Position numbers and translations under genes: made by a program
Assembly: GCA_003222205.1 (NCBI GenBank)
Contig: QHVC01000049.1
Coordinates: forward strand, 1-45,259
Source of the DNA: Gemmatimonadota bacterium
GTDB lineage: Bacteria > Gemmatimonadota > Gemmatimonadetes > Gemmatimonadales > GWC2-71-9
Reading direction: 5' to 3'
Length of the DNA: 45,259 nucleotides
The notes under the pieces: generated by a model
Told to the model about the DNA's origin: nothing
The model's database searches: none
Seen by the model: the letters and a program-made list of their open reading frames with translations, nothing else
In this document: one piece after another, positions 1 to 8,135 of the stretch
Layout: each line of letters starts with the position of its first letter
Numbering within the stretch: the first letter of the stretch is position 1

Positions 1-1844
1 CCCACGCCCGTGGGGCCGAGGAAGATGAAGGAGCCCGTGGGCCGATTTGGGTCCTGAAGGCCGGCGCGCGCGCGCCGCACCGCATTGGCCACCGCGGCGA
101 GCGCTTCGGGCTGGCCGATCACCCGCTGCGCCAGCTCGTCCTCGAGCTTGGTCAACCGCTCGCGCTCGGACTCGAGCATCTTGGCGACGGGGATGCCGGT
201 CCACTTCGCCACGATCTCCGCGATGTCCTCGGCGTCCACTTCTTCCTTCAAGTATTTGCTCGTCTTCTGAATCTGGGCGAGCCGCTGCTCGACGGCGGCG
301 ATCTCCTTCTCGAGCGCCGGGATGCGCCCGTAGGTGATCTCGGCGGCTTTCTGGAGGTCGCCGCGCCGCGTCGCCTGGTCGGCCTCCATGCGCAGCTGCT
401 CCAGCTGCGCCTTCTTGGCCTGGAGCCCGGTGATCGTCTCCTTCTCGGCCTGCCACTGCGCCTTCATCGCCGTCGACTGCTCGCGCAGCTCGGCGAGCTC
501 CTTCTCGACACGGGCGCGGCGCTCTTTCGACGCCTTGTCCTTCTCCTTCGCGAGGGCGGCCAGCTCGATCTCGTGCTGAACAATCTTGCGCTCGACCTCG
601 TCGATCTCTTGCGGGAGCGAGTCGATCTCGATGCGCAGCCGGCTCGCCGCTTCGTCCACCAGGTCGATGGCCTTGTCCGGCAGAAACCGGTCGCCGATGT
701 AACGGTGCGACAGCGTCGCGGCCGCGACCAGCGCGTTGTCAGTGATCCGCACACCGTGGTGGACCTCGTACTTCTCCTTCAGGCCACGCAGAATCGCGAT
801 CGTGTCCTCGACCGACGGCTCGCCCACGAACACCGGCTGGAAGCGACGCTCGAGCGCCGCGTCCTTCTCGATGTGCTTGCGGTACTCGTCGAGGGTCGTC
901 GCGCCGACGACGTGCAACTCGCCGCGCGCCAACGCCGGCTTGAGCAGGTTCGACGCGTCCACCGCCCCTTCGGCCGCGCCCGCGCCCACGAGGGTGTGCA
1001 GCTCGTCGATGAAGACGATGTAGCGGCCTTCCGCCTCCGTGATCTCCTTGATGACGCTCTTCAGCCGCTCTTCGAACTCGCCGCGGTACTTGGTGCCGGC
1101 GATGAGGGCGCCGAGGTCGAGCGCGATCAGGTGCTTGTTCTTGAGCGATTCCGGGACGTCGCCGTGGACGATGCGCTGGGCGAGCCCCTCGACGATGGCG
1201 GTCTTGCCGACGCCGGGCTCGCCGATGAGAACGGGGTTGTTCTTAGTGCGGCGGGACAGCACCTGCATCACGCGGCGGATCTCCTCGTCCCGGCCGATTA
1301 CCGGGTCGAGCTTGCCCTTGCGCGCCTGCTCGGTGAGGTCGCGGGTGAAGCGCTCCAGGGCCTGATACTTCGATTCCGGCTCCTGATCGGTCACGCGATG
1401 GGCGCCGCGCACGCTCTCCAGGGCCGCGAGCAGCTCGGCGCGTCCCACCTTGCCGGCCGAAAGCAGCTGGCGGGCGGTCGTGCCCTTCTCTTCGGCGAGC
1501 GCGAGCAGCAGGTGCTCGGTCGAGACGTAGGCGTCGCCGAGCGCCTTCGCATCCTCGTCGGCGCGGTCCAAGACGCGGGACAGCTCCCGCGACAGGGTGG
1601 GCTCCGCGGTCGCGCCCGATTGCTGCGGGAACCGCTCCAGCTCGCGCGCCGTCTCGGCCTGGAGCTGGGTGACGTTGAGCCCGGTCTTTTGGAGCAGGGG
1701 GACGACGATGCCCTCTTCCTGGTCCAGGAGGACGTGGAAGAGATGCGCGTCGTTCACCACGGGGTTGCCGCGGGACCGCGCGAGCGACGCCGCCTGCTGC
1801 AGGGCTTCGGCGGCTTTGATAGTCAGTCGTTCAGGTCGAATCAT
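1..1844 (-). CDS. clpB: ATP-dependent disaggregase ClpB (C-terminus cut by window)
   Basis: ClpB/Hsp104 AAA+ chaperone, which with DnaK pulls polypeptides out of aggregates in the cytoplasm. The translation starts at ATG 1844 and runs to the window edge, giving about 614 of the usual 860 or so residues. Visible in order are the Clp N-domain repeats (about 1-150), the first AAA+ module with Walker A GEPGVGKT near residues 208-215 and Walker B VFIDELHT, the long charged coiled-coil middle domain (about 400-530) that separates ClpB from ClpA/ClpC, and the start of the second module, cut within Walker A (GPTGVG). It has its own upstream region with a terminator and an inverted repeat, so it is probably transcribed separately from the genes before it. 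The identification is secure; only the 3' end is missing. Confidence 0.96.
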   Translation of the reverse strand, partial: MIRPERLTIKAAEALQQAASLARSRGNPVVNDAHLFHVLLDQEEGIVVPLLQKTGLNVTQLQAETARELERFPQQSGATAEPTLSRELSRVLDRADEDAKALGDAYVSTEHLLLALAEEKGTTARQLLSAGKVGRAELLAALESVRGAHRVTDQEPESKYQALERFTRDLTEQARKGKLDPVIGRDEEIRRVMQVLSRRTKNNPVLIGEPGVGKTAIVEGLAQRIVHGDVPESLKNKHLIALDLGALIAGTKYRGEFEERLKSVIKEITEAEGRYIVFIDELHTLVGAGAAEGAVDASNLLKPALARGELHVVGATTLDEYRKHIEKDAALERRFQPVFVGEPSVEDTIAILRGLKEKYEVHHGVRITDNALVAAATLSHRYIGDRFLPDKAIDLVDEAASRLRIEIDSLPQEIDEVERKIVQHEIELAALAKEKDKASKERRARVEKELAELREQSTAMKAQWQAEKETITGLQAKKAQLEQLRMEADQATRRGDLQKAAEITYGRIPALEKEIAAVEQRLAQIQKTSKYLKEEVDAEDIAEIVAKWTGIPVAKMLESERERLTKLEDELAQRVIGQPEALAAVANAVRRARAGLQDPNRPTGSFIFLGPTGV

Positions 1845-1890
1845 GGCACCCCGGGCACAGGCAACCTCCGTGCCGACTTAAAGATGCCGA

Positions 1891-1911
1891 TTTGACAGAG
1901 GGAAAGTCAAA
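1891..1911 (-). promoter_or_regulatory. candidate operator upstream of clpB (TTTGAC-N9-GTCAAA)
   Basis: A perfect 6-bp inverted repeat, TTTGAC and GTCAAA, is separated by 9 bp and lies 47 bp before the clpB start. The 9-bp spacing recalls the CIRCE element and the half-sites loosely recall HspR-type sites, but neither consensus matches. The outer arm also provides a TTGACT-like -35. A heat-shock repressor site is inference from position and symmetry. Confidence 0.4.
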
Positions 1912-1937
1912 ACAAAAAGAACGGGGTCTCCGCCCCG
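1909..1937 (-). terminator. rho-independent terminator after the lipoprotein gene
   Basis: On the minus strand a CGGGG/CCCCG stem (1922-1937, 6-nt loop) is followed at once by a T-rich run (complement of 1909-1921). It begins 19 bp after the lipoprotein stop codon and would end the short transcript for 2722-1956 before clpB. Confidence 0.75.
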
Positions 1938-1955
1938 CCCGGAGCCCGCTCAGGT

Positions 1956-2291
1956 CTACCTGGACTCGATTCGAACGATCTCGACGATCGTGCCCACCAT
2001 GTGAACCGAAACCATGTCAGACCGAACCTTGACGGTCGCCTTCACCGGCAGACCGTCTCGCCGGTATTCGGCCGGCAGGTTGATGGGATCGTAGGTCTTA
2101 CCGTCGGTGCCCACGATCGCGAAGAACCCGCCTTCAAGCGGGATGTAGCGGACATTCCCGGCCACCACGAAGGCGGTCTCTCCCGGTAGAAGGGGGGAAA
2201 CATCCATGGGTGGCGGGGGTGCCAGCGCGCTGCGGCACGCGGCAGCGCCCGTGGTGATGGCGAGGGCAAGCATGACGACGCGCACCGTCAT
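1956..2291 (-). CDS. small secreted protein or lipoprotein, unknown function
   Basis: A 111-residue protein of no family I recognise. The ATG at 2291 is chosen because it overlaps the stop of the preceding gene as ATGA (4 nt). The N-terminus is a hydrophobic signal sequence running into TGAAAC, so Cys19 could be lipidated, although alanine at -3 makes this a weak lipobox; a proline-rich stretch follows. The mature part is a compact, probably beta-rich domain of about 80 residues ending MVGTIVEIVRIESR. It is paired with a sorting-domain protein and followed by a terminator, so the two form a dedicated two-gene unit. Their function together is unknown; both appear to be exported. Confidence 0.7.
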   Translation of the reverse strand: MTVRVVMLALAITTGAAACRSALAPPPPMDVSPLLPGETAFVVAGNVRYIPLEGGFFAIVGTDGKTYDPINLPAEYRRDGLPVKATVKVRSDMVSVHMVGTIVEIVRIESR

Positions 2292-2722
2292 TTCATTACG
2301 ATCATCTTCTTGGTGAACCGGCGTCCGTCCACGGTTAATTGGTAGATATAGATTCCCGACGCCGCCTGCTGACGGGTGTTCTGCACGTTGCCGTCCCAAT
2401 AGGCGCTGAACGCGCAGCCGGAAGGATTCGAACAGGTGAGCACCAATTGATCGAGCGGCTCCCCCGTGCCCTGGAGGATGGGCACGGCGATGAGCTGCGC
2501 GAGCACGTTGTAAATCCTCAAGGAGACCCGCGGCTCGTGGCCGTTGGCGAACAACTCCCCGCCCAGAATGAACGGGATCGTCGTCGCCGGATTGAACGGG
2601 TTCGGGTAGTTCTGCCTCAGCTCAACTGGGGGCGCAGGGTTGTTCCCCTGACCCACCGCGATACCAGTCCCCGCCGCCACCAGCCCGAGCCCCAGCACTA
2701 CCGCCCAGGCATACCGCTGCAT
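2288..2722 (-). CDS. exported protein consisting of a Por/T9SS-type C-terminal sorting domain
   Basis: 144 residues. ATG 2722 is preferred to the in-frame GTG codons just before it because an AGGAG lies 5 nt upstream of it. Residues 1-25 form a signal peptide. Near residues 38-45 comes NYPNPFNP, followed by ATTIPF, and the protein ends KKMIVMK. This is the start and end pattern of the FlgD-like/Por secretion C-terminal domain that normally sits behind a large cargo protein in the Bacteroidetes-Chlorobi-Gemmatimonadetes group. Here almost nothing lies between signal peptide and sorting domain. A pair of cysteines (in TCSNPSGC) may form a disulphide. It is coupled by ATGA to the lipoprotein gene. 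I infer that it is an orphan sorting domain, either a small surface protein or a remnant. Confidence 0.75.
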   Translation of the reverse strand: MQRYAWAVVLGLGLVAAGTGIAVGQGNNPAPPVELRQNYPNPFNPATTIPFILGGELFANGHEPRVSLRIYNVLAQLIAVPILQGTGEPLDQLVLTCSNPSGCAFSAYWDGNVQNTRQQAASGIYIYQLTVDGRRFTKKMIVMK

Positions 2723-2809
2723 CACCACTCCTGGTCTGACGTAAAGGCTCCTAGCCCAAACTCCTTCTCGCTGTGAGAATACTCCTACAACGTCCTTTGC
2801 TTCACGAAG

Positions 2810-4720
2810 TTAGAGGCCGTCGCGCCCGGCTGTCAAGCGAACGGCGAGCACGCGCGCATCCCCTTCGCGCCGCGTGATCCCCCGCCGGTCCGCCCACTCC
2901 AGCAGCGGGATCAAGTACTTCCGGGTCAGCCCGAAGCGATCCTTCAGCTGCGCGGGCGTTGCAGATCCCAACTCCTTCAGCGCCGCTTCGAGCGCCGCGC
3001 GGAACTCGGCCAGCGCCGTGCTCGCCGCGTACCGCTCCTGGTCGACCGATTCTACCCCGCCACCGCGCGCGAGGTGCGCGAGCATCGCCCGCACCGCCTG
3101 CCCGGGGAACTCCCGCTCCAGCTCGGACACCGTCGGCACCTGCCACCGTGCTGCGCCGAGCCGTTGCGCCAGCGCCGCGGTCCCTCCGCCGGCCTCCACC
3201 GGCGTCCACCCCGGCTGTCGCGCCACGCTTCCGACGATCTCCCAGGCCCGCTTTCGTACCCCCAGGTCTAGCACCTGATCGATCACTTCGACCGGTGCCG
3301 AGCCTCCCACCGCGGCGCGCAACGCCTGGAGCGACATGCCCGGGTCTAAAGAGTGAACGTGGTGGTGGTCCTCGACAACCGCAGCGAGCCGCTCCACCTC
3401 GGCGGCCAGCGCCCCGCGGGCCATCAGCCACGCACCGGATGCTACGATGCGCTTCCCCGCCTCGGCGAGGACGCCGCTCACATCACCAGGTAGGATGCCC
3501 AGCCGCACCGCGAGGTCGCTCGCGCGCAGGCCGGCGAGCCCGGCCTCGTCCGCCCACGCGGCGAAGCGTTCCGCCGCCGTCTGGTCCGCGGCGAGCCGCC
3601 GCTGCCGGAGGCGGCCCGGACGACCGGGCGGGAATGGGTCCAGGACGACGCCGCCCCCGATCGTGGTCACGGGCGAGAAACTGCGCAGCACGAAGCGGTC
3701 ACCGCCGCGGGCGACGAGTGGGCGCTCCAGAATGAATCGGGCGAGTCCCTGCTCTCCCGGACCGATCGCGCGCGTTTGCACGGCTCGCGCCAGCACTTCG
3801 GCGGTGCCCAGGTGCACGCGCACTCTGGTGCGGGAGACAAGAGGCTTCTTGGCCGCCGGCAACAGCTCGACGGCGACGTCCAAGACCATCGTCGCGGCCC
3901 ATCCCTTCCCCGTCACCGCCACGTCGCCGCGGGCAAGCTCCTCTTTGTCGACCCCCACCAGGGCCAGAGCGGTGCGTCGTCCCGGCGCGGCCCGGTCGGC
4001 CGCGTGGCCGTGCACCTCGATGGAGCGGACCCGCGCCTCGCGGTCCAGCGGCAGGAGGCGCACGGCCTCCCCCACGGCGACGGACCCACTCCACGTCGAG
4101 CCGGTGACGACCGTGCCCGCCCCCGCGACGGCGAATACCCGATCGACGGGAAGGCGGAAGAGGTCGTCGGCGCGGCGCTCGGCGAGATCGGTGGCGAGTC
4201 GCCGCAGCGCCGCGCGCAGCTCGTCGAGCCCCTCGCCGGTGACGGCGGACGTCGCCACCGCGGGCTCCCAGCGGATGCGGCTGCGCGCCAGGCGCGCGGC
4301 GACTTCCCCGCGCATCAACTCCAGCCACTCCGCGTCCACCGTGTCGCGCTTGGTGAGCACCGGAACGCCCCGCCGCACCTGCAACAGCTCGACGATCGCG
4401 AGGTGTTCTTCGGTCTGCGGCATGAATCCTTCGTCGGCGGCGATGACCAGCAGGACGACGTCGATTCCGGTAGCGCCGGCCAGCATGTTGCGCACGAACC
4501 CTTCGTGCCCCGGGACGTCCACGACGCTCGCCAGGAGGTCGTCGGCGAGCGGCAGCGGCGCGAAACCGAGATCGATCGTAATGCCCCGCCGCTTCTCCTC
4601 TTCCCAGCGATCGGTGTCCACGCCGGTCAGCGCCTTGACCAGTGCGGTCTTCCCGTGGTCGATGTGACCGGCGGTGCCGATTACGAAGCGACGGGCTGGG
4701 GCGGTGACAGGGGGGCCCAC
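2810..4720 (-). CDS. selB: selenocysteine-specific elongation factor SelB
   Basis: Brings Sec-tRNA to UGA codons marked by a SECIS hairpin. It is 636 residues with GTG 4720 as start (GGGAG 8 nt upstream); other in-frame starts lie much further upstream, inside recO. The GTPase domain has GHIDHGKT (18-25), the switch I segment GITIDLGF, DVPGHEGF and TKRD; EF-Tu-like beta domains follow, then the winged helices of the C-terminal SECIS-binding part (ending near FGLTRKYLIPLLEW). The length fits the family (about 610-640). The gene overlaps the end of recO by 40 bp, so the two are co-transcribed. No selA, selC, selD or obvious selenoprotein gene is in the window, so these must lie elsewhere if the pathway works. 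Confidence 0.95.
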   Translation of the reverse strand: MGPPVTAPARRFVIGTAGHIDHGKTALVKALTGVDTDRWEEEKRRGITIDLGFAPLPLADDLLASVVDVPGHEGFVRNMLAGATGIDVVLLVIAADEGFMPQTEEHLAIVELLQVRRGVPVLTKRDTVDAEWLELMRGEVAARLARSRIRWEPAVATSAVTGEGLDELRAALRRLATDLAERRADDLFRLPVDRVFAVAGAGTVVTGSTWSGSVAVGEAVRLLPLDREARVRSIEVHGHAADRAAPGRRTALALVGVDKEELARGDVAVTGKGWAATMVLDVAVELLPAAKKPLVSRTRVRVHLGTAEVLARAVQTRAIGPGEQGLARFILERPLVARGGDRFVLRSFSPVTTIGGGVVLDPFPPGRPGRLRQRRLAADQTAAERFAAWADEAGLAGLRASDLAVRLGILPGDVSGVLAEAGKRIVASGAWLMARGALAAEVERLAAVVEDHHHVHSLDPGMSLQALRAAVGGSAPVEVIDQVLDLGVRKRAWEIVGSVARQPGWTPVEAGGGTAALAQRLGAARWQVPTVSELEREFPGQAVRAMLAHLARGGGVESVDQERYAASTALAEFRAALEAALKELGSATPAQLKDRFGLTRKYLIPLLEWADRRGITRREGDARVLAVRLTAGRDGL

Positions 4721-5475
4721 GAGTGGCGCTCCCAGAGCTCGAGTGCGGGGAAGCGGTCGGCCTCCCCGGAGTGGTGGCGGACGAACCGGGCCACGAGGCG
4801 CCGGTGCGCCGCCGCGTGCTTGGCATCGAGCGCGGGGAGCGGCGCCGTCGGATCGTTCAGCACGAGCAGATCGCGGTAGTCGCGCGCGGCCAGCCGGGTC
4901 TGGGCCGCTTCCGGTCGCTCGGCCGCGCAGCGCTCGCACAGCACGCCACCTTCGGCGGCGGAGAACGTCACGGGATGGTCCGCATCCACGGGCGTGTCGT
5001 CCCGGACGCAACCACGCAGCGACGGCTCAAATCCCAGCACGGCGAGCAGGCGCCACAGGGCCCGGATCCCAGCGGCGTCAGCCGCCGCGATCCCGGTCGC
5101 GACCAGGGAGTCGAGCCCGGCGACGAGCGCGTCATATGCGGCCGGGTGGGAAGCCGCCGGCGCCATGCGCAGCACGATCTCGGCGAGCGCCGTGGCTCCG
5201 GCGAACCGTCCCAGGTCCAGGGCCAGCTCGCGCCGCAGGTTGGCGACGTCGAAGCCGGCGAGGGTCTGCAGCTCACGGCCGTCGCGGAGGTAGAGCTGCG
5301 CGACGCCCTCGCTCAGCAGCTCCAGGCCGGCGCCGAACGGGCTGCGGGGCCGCAGCGCTCCCTTGGCGATCGCGCTTTGGACGCCGCACTCCCGGGTGGC
5401 CAGCCGCACGACTTTGGACGTCTCGCTGTAGCGATACGTCCGCAGCACCACCGCCGGCGTGGCCACGAGGGGCAT
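4681..5475 (-). CDS. recO: DNA repair protein RecO
   Basis: Recombination mediator that helps RecR load RecA onto SSB-coated single-stranded DNA. 264 residues, a usual length. The N-terminal OB-fold begins with the typical TPAVVLRTYRYSETSKVV and contains AKGALRPRSPFG. A helical domain with a zinc-finger-like part follows; it has CERC near residue 200 and one upstream cysteine, so only three of the four cysteines seen in some RecO zinc fingers are obvious. ATG 5475 lies 3 bp after the stop of the upstream secreted-protein gene. The 40-bp overlap with selB is unusually long for this window. Confidence 0.92.
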   Translation of the reverse strand: MPLVATPAVVLRTYRYSETSKVVRLATRECGVQSAIAKGALRPRSPFGAGLELLSEGVAQLYLRDGRELQTLAGFDVANLRRELALDLGRFAGATALAEIVLRMAPAASHPAAYDALVAGLDSLVATGIAAADAAGIRALWRLLAVLGFEPSLRGCVRDDTPVDADHPVTFSAAEGGVLCERCAAERPEAAQTRLAARDYRDLLVLNDPTAPLPALDAKHAAAHRRLVARFVRHHSGEADRFPALELWERHSWAPLSPPQPVAS

Positions 5476-5478
5476 GGG

Positions 5479-6117
5479 TCAGCAGTCCTCGGCGGCGCCC
5501 GTACCCGGGCGGGCGTGAACGCGCCGCTCGAAAGCCGTGCAGGCGGCGACGTCCACGAGGATTATCTGAAACCGCTGCGGCTCGCGGTCCCGCGGGAACC
5601 GCGGCACGAGGAAGTACGCCCGGTATCGGCTGCCCAGCCAGGAGTCGAGGGTCGGGGCCGGGGCGGTGGGCCGGCCCCACTCCCGTCGCAGCGCCGCGCG
5701 CAGCGAGTCCGCGAACTGGGCGCCACCTGCGGTGTCCTGCGCGGTCGGAATGACGTTTATCCCCACAATGATGCGGTCGCGGGCCAGGGTCATCACGACC
5801 GCGCGGCCCTCGAGCACACGCGCCCGGCAGACAGTGAAGCCGCTGAGCGCGGCTGCGATCGCCTGCGGCGGATCGTTGCTGTGCGGGAGGGAGAACCCGA
5901 AGGCAAACGACGCGACCGCCTCCGGATGGAACCGCGGGTCCAGGTCGACCGCCTCCTGGATCGGGCGGCACTCACCGTCGTGGGCGAGCACGTCGTCTGT
6001 TGGGCCCCCGACGCGGATGCCGGCGAACGCGGTCCATCCCGGCGCACGCGTCTGCCCGGGGGCCCGTCCCGCCAACAGCGCGGTCAGCGCCAGGGCGATG
6101 CGTGCGCGCGCGATCAC
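5479..6117 (-). CDS. secreted protein of unknown function
   Basis: 212 residues, GTG start at 6117 overlapping the upstream stop as GTGA. Residues 1-21 form a signal peptide ending in APGQ. The mature protein has four cysteines (near GECRP, FTVCRA, AACTAF and the last residue), a pattern consistent with one or two disulphides in an exported protein. I do not recognise the family. It follows the DUF3857/transglutaminase gene and precedes recO; the coupling to the former suggests that both products act in the cell envelope, but no function can be assigned. Confidence 0.72.
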   Translation of the reverse strand: MIARARIALALTALLAGRAPGQTRAPGWTAFAGIRVGGPTDDVLAHDGECRPIQEAVDLDPRFHPEAVASFAFGFSLPHSNDPPQAIAAALSGFTVCRARVLEGRAVVMTLARDRIIVGINVIPTAQDTAGGAQFADSLRAALRREWGRPTAPAPTLDSWLGSRYRAYFLVPRFPRDREPQRFQIILVDVAACTAFERRVHARPGTGAAEDC

Positions 6118-8063
6118 TGCCCGTGCTGGAGCACGATGTAGCTCACGTCGTCCTTCGAGACCGCCCGCAGCCAGGCGATCAGGGCCTGGGCGCGATCGGG
6201 CGGGGCCGCTCCCTTGCGCCCTACAATGGTCCGCTTCACGTGCAGGAGGCGACCCGTCTGCACGTACTCCGCGGTATAGCTCCCGAACTCGCTCGTCTCG
6301 GAGACGTTGGGCGGCAGATCCGCCGTCCAGCCGGCGGGCAGCGTCAGCTCGAAGTCGCCAACGAGCTTCACCGGGCCGACCACCTCTCCGACATCGATCG
6401 GGAATCGGCGCGGGAGGTGCGCTTCGAGCCGCGACACCACGTCGAGCGAAGCGAAGTTCCGCAGTGGCAGCGTGAGAATGTCGCTTTTCCCTGAGGGCCG
6501 GCTCATGCGAGCGCCGCGCACCAGGAGGCTGATCCGCGGCTGGGCCGTCAGATCGCGCCCGTTGAAGATCTGGAGGCTGTCCCCGGCGGCGCCCGGGGCC
6601 AGCTCGTTCGCCAGGGCGATGCTGAACCGCTGGCGCTCGATCGGCGTCAGCTCCCGCGCCAGCGCGCTGCGCAATTGGTACTGCTGGGCGCCCCGGCTGG
6701 TTTCCGTGAACCGGCCGCTGAACATGCCATCGGCCGACAAGTCGCCGACGAGGTGCGTCTCGGATCGGTTTGCCCCCGCGGAATCGACGGGGAGGGTGAC
6801 GGGCTCCCCGGTGCCGTCCGGGCGCACCACGACGGCGAACGAACCCTGCTCCGCGAACGGCAGCTCCCCGTACGGCGTCAGCTCGGCCGTGAGATCCAGG
6901 TAGAGCCGTCCCGCGGGACGCTCCACGGCCGCGATCATGTGGTCGAATTGCGCGAGCGTGGGCATGGTGCTGTCAGCGCCGCCCGAGGACGACAACAGAA
7001 CCGGGTTCGCCTGCACCCCGAAGCGCCGGGCCGCCGCGATAAAGAGCGTCGCCTTGTCCTTGCAGTCCCCGTAGCGGGTCTCGAGGACCTGGGCCGGCAG
7101 CCGCGGCACGTACCCGCCGGTGCCCAGCGCGATCGACACGTACCGGAAGTCCTGCGCCACCCAGCGATGCAGCGCCCGCAGCGAATCGTCCAGCGTCGTG
7201 GCGCCCGACACCACCGTGGCGATCTCCCGTTCCACCTCGGGCGAGAGCACGAAGCGATCCCGTGAGACGCCGGCGTACCAGCGGGAAATGTCCGCCCACG
7301 AGAGGGGAGCGGCGACATCGATGTGCACGCTGACAGTGTTGGGATACGCGGCGAACGGCTCGGGCTCGATCTTGGGCACTTCGCTCGCGTACCAAGTGTA
7401 CACGCGGCGGCCGTTCGCCTCCCGTACCGCCGTCGGCCGGCGCCAGTTCTCGACCTTGAGCCGCGGCGCCAGGGACGCGGGCACATCCACGATCAATCGC
7501 GACCGCCGCGTGAGCCGGCCGGTCGTCACCCGCCACCCCGAGAAGAAGTCCCCCGGCATGTTGGGTTGCAGGCGTTCGATCGTGTAGCTGTAGTCGATCA
7601 GCGTGTTCGGCGCGACCCCGCCGAGCGCGACGCGCCGCACTTTAGTGTCCGAGTACACCGGCGCCTCCATCGCGACCGGTGCGAGTGACTCCTGTTCACG
7701 ACTCGGCTGGGCGCTGATGACGGTGCCGTCGGGCTTCAGCACCCGGACCCAGTTCACGGTGAGCCGCTCATGGCCCACGGTGTAGCTGAACGACTGTTCC
7801 GCCCAACCCTCGACGGCGTCCTGCGACAGGATCTGGACCACCTGCCGGTAGGTGCGCGAGCTGCGACCATCCGCCTCGAACCGCAGCACGCCGTCGTCGA
7901 GCAGGTAGACGAACGTCTGATCCTGATAATCCGCGGGATTGACGGCCAGGCGGTAGATGGTGTCGCTCTTGACCGACGGATCGCCGGCGGGCGTGATACG
8001 AGGCGCCTGGGCCGCCGACGGCGCGGCGAGCAGGACGCAGAGGGCGAGCGACAGGCGGCTCAT
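6114..8063 (-). CDS. DUF3857 / transglutaminase-like exported protein
   Basis: 649 residues. A signal peptide ends near AAPSAAQA. A DUF3857 beta domain (about 40-220) is followed by a transglutaminase-like papain-fold domain (about 260-420) with the catalytic cysteine in YGDCKDKA (Cys334) and a later histidine in AQFDHMIAA; the C-terminal part is a beta-rich DUF3858-like region. Proteins of this layout are widespread in Bacteroidetes and Gemmatimonadetes and are probably periplasmic; substrates are not established. The start ATG 8063 has a GGAG 5 nt upstream. It begins 72 bp after btuB and could be read from the B12-controlled transcript, with which it has no known functional link. Confidence 0.88.
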   Translation of the reverse strand: MSRLSLALCVLLAAPSAAQAPRITPAGDPSVKSDTIYRLAVNPADYQDQTFVYLLDDGVLRFEADGRSSRTYRQVVQILSQDAVEGWAEQSFSYTVGHERLTVNWVRVLKPDGTVISAQPSREQESLAPVAMEAPVYSDTKVRRVALGGVAPNTLIDYSYTIERLQPNMPGDFFSGWRVTTGRLTRRSRLIVDVPASLAPRLKVENWRRPTAVREANGRRVYTWYASEVPKIEPEPFAAYPNTVSVHIDVAAPLSWADISRWYAGVSRDRFVLSPEVEREIATVVSGATTLDDSLRALHRWVAQDFRYVSIALGTGGYVPRLPAQVLETRYGDCKDKATLFIAAARRFGVQANPVLLSSSGGADSTMPTLAQFDHMIAAVERPAGRLYLDLTAELTPYGELPFAEQGSFAVVVRPDGTGEPVTLPVDSAGANRSETHLVGDLSADGMFSGRFTETSRGAQQYQLRSALARELTPIERQRFSIALANELAPGAAGDSLQIFNGRDLTAQPRISLLVRGARMSRPSGKSDILTLPLRNFASLDVVSRLEAHLPRRFPIDVGEVVGPVKLVGDFELTLPAGWTADLPPNVSETSEFGSYTAEYVQTGRLLHVKRTIVGRKGAAPPDRAQALIAWLRAVSKDDVSYIVLQHGQ

Positions 8064-8135
8064 GGAGGCTCCTTACTCTCAGAGACGGCCCAGGAATGAT
8101 AGCGCGCACACCCCCGGCATGCCGCGGCGCCGCGC

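Noticed and set aside
573-1895. Long open frame on the plus strand opposite clpB (440 codons)
   Set aside because: Its translation is Arg/Leu/Val/Asp-rich with no family features and mirrors the codon structure of clpB; in DNA this GC-rich, antisense frames stay open by chance.
1845-1955. CIRCE or HAIR heat-shock element before clpB
   Set aside because: The inverted repeat there does not match TTAGCACTC-N9-GAGTGCTAA or CTTGAGT-N7-ACTCAAG; it is reported only as a candidate of unknown type.
2431-2450. GGATTCGAACAGG, resembling the T-arm of a tRNA
   Set aside because: No acceptor, D or anticodon stem can be built around it and it lies within the sorting-domain gene. A similar GATTCGAAC near 1968 is within the lipoprotein gene.
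2723-2809. Promoter for the sorting-domain/lipoprotein unit (TATTCT near 2776)
   Set aside because: No -35 hexamer at suitable spacing; this 87-bp gap may hold a promoter but I cannot define it.
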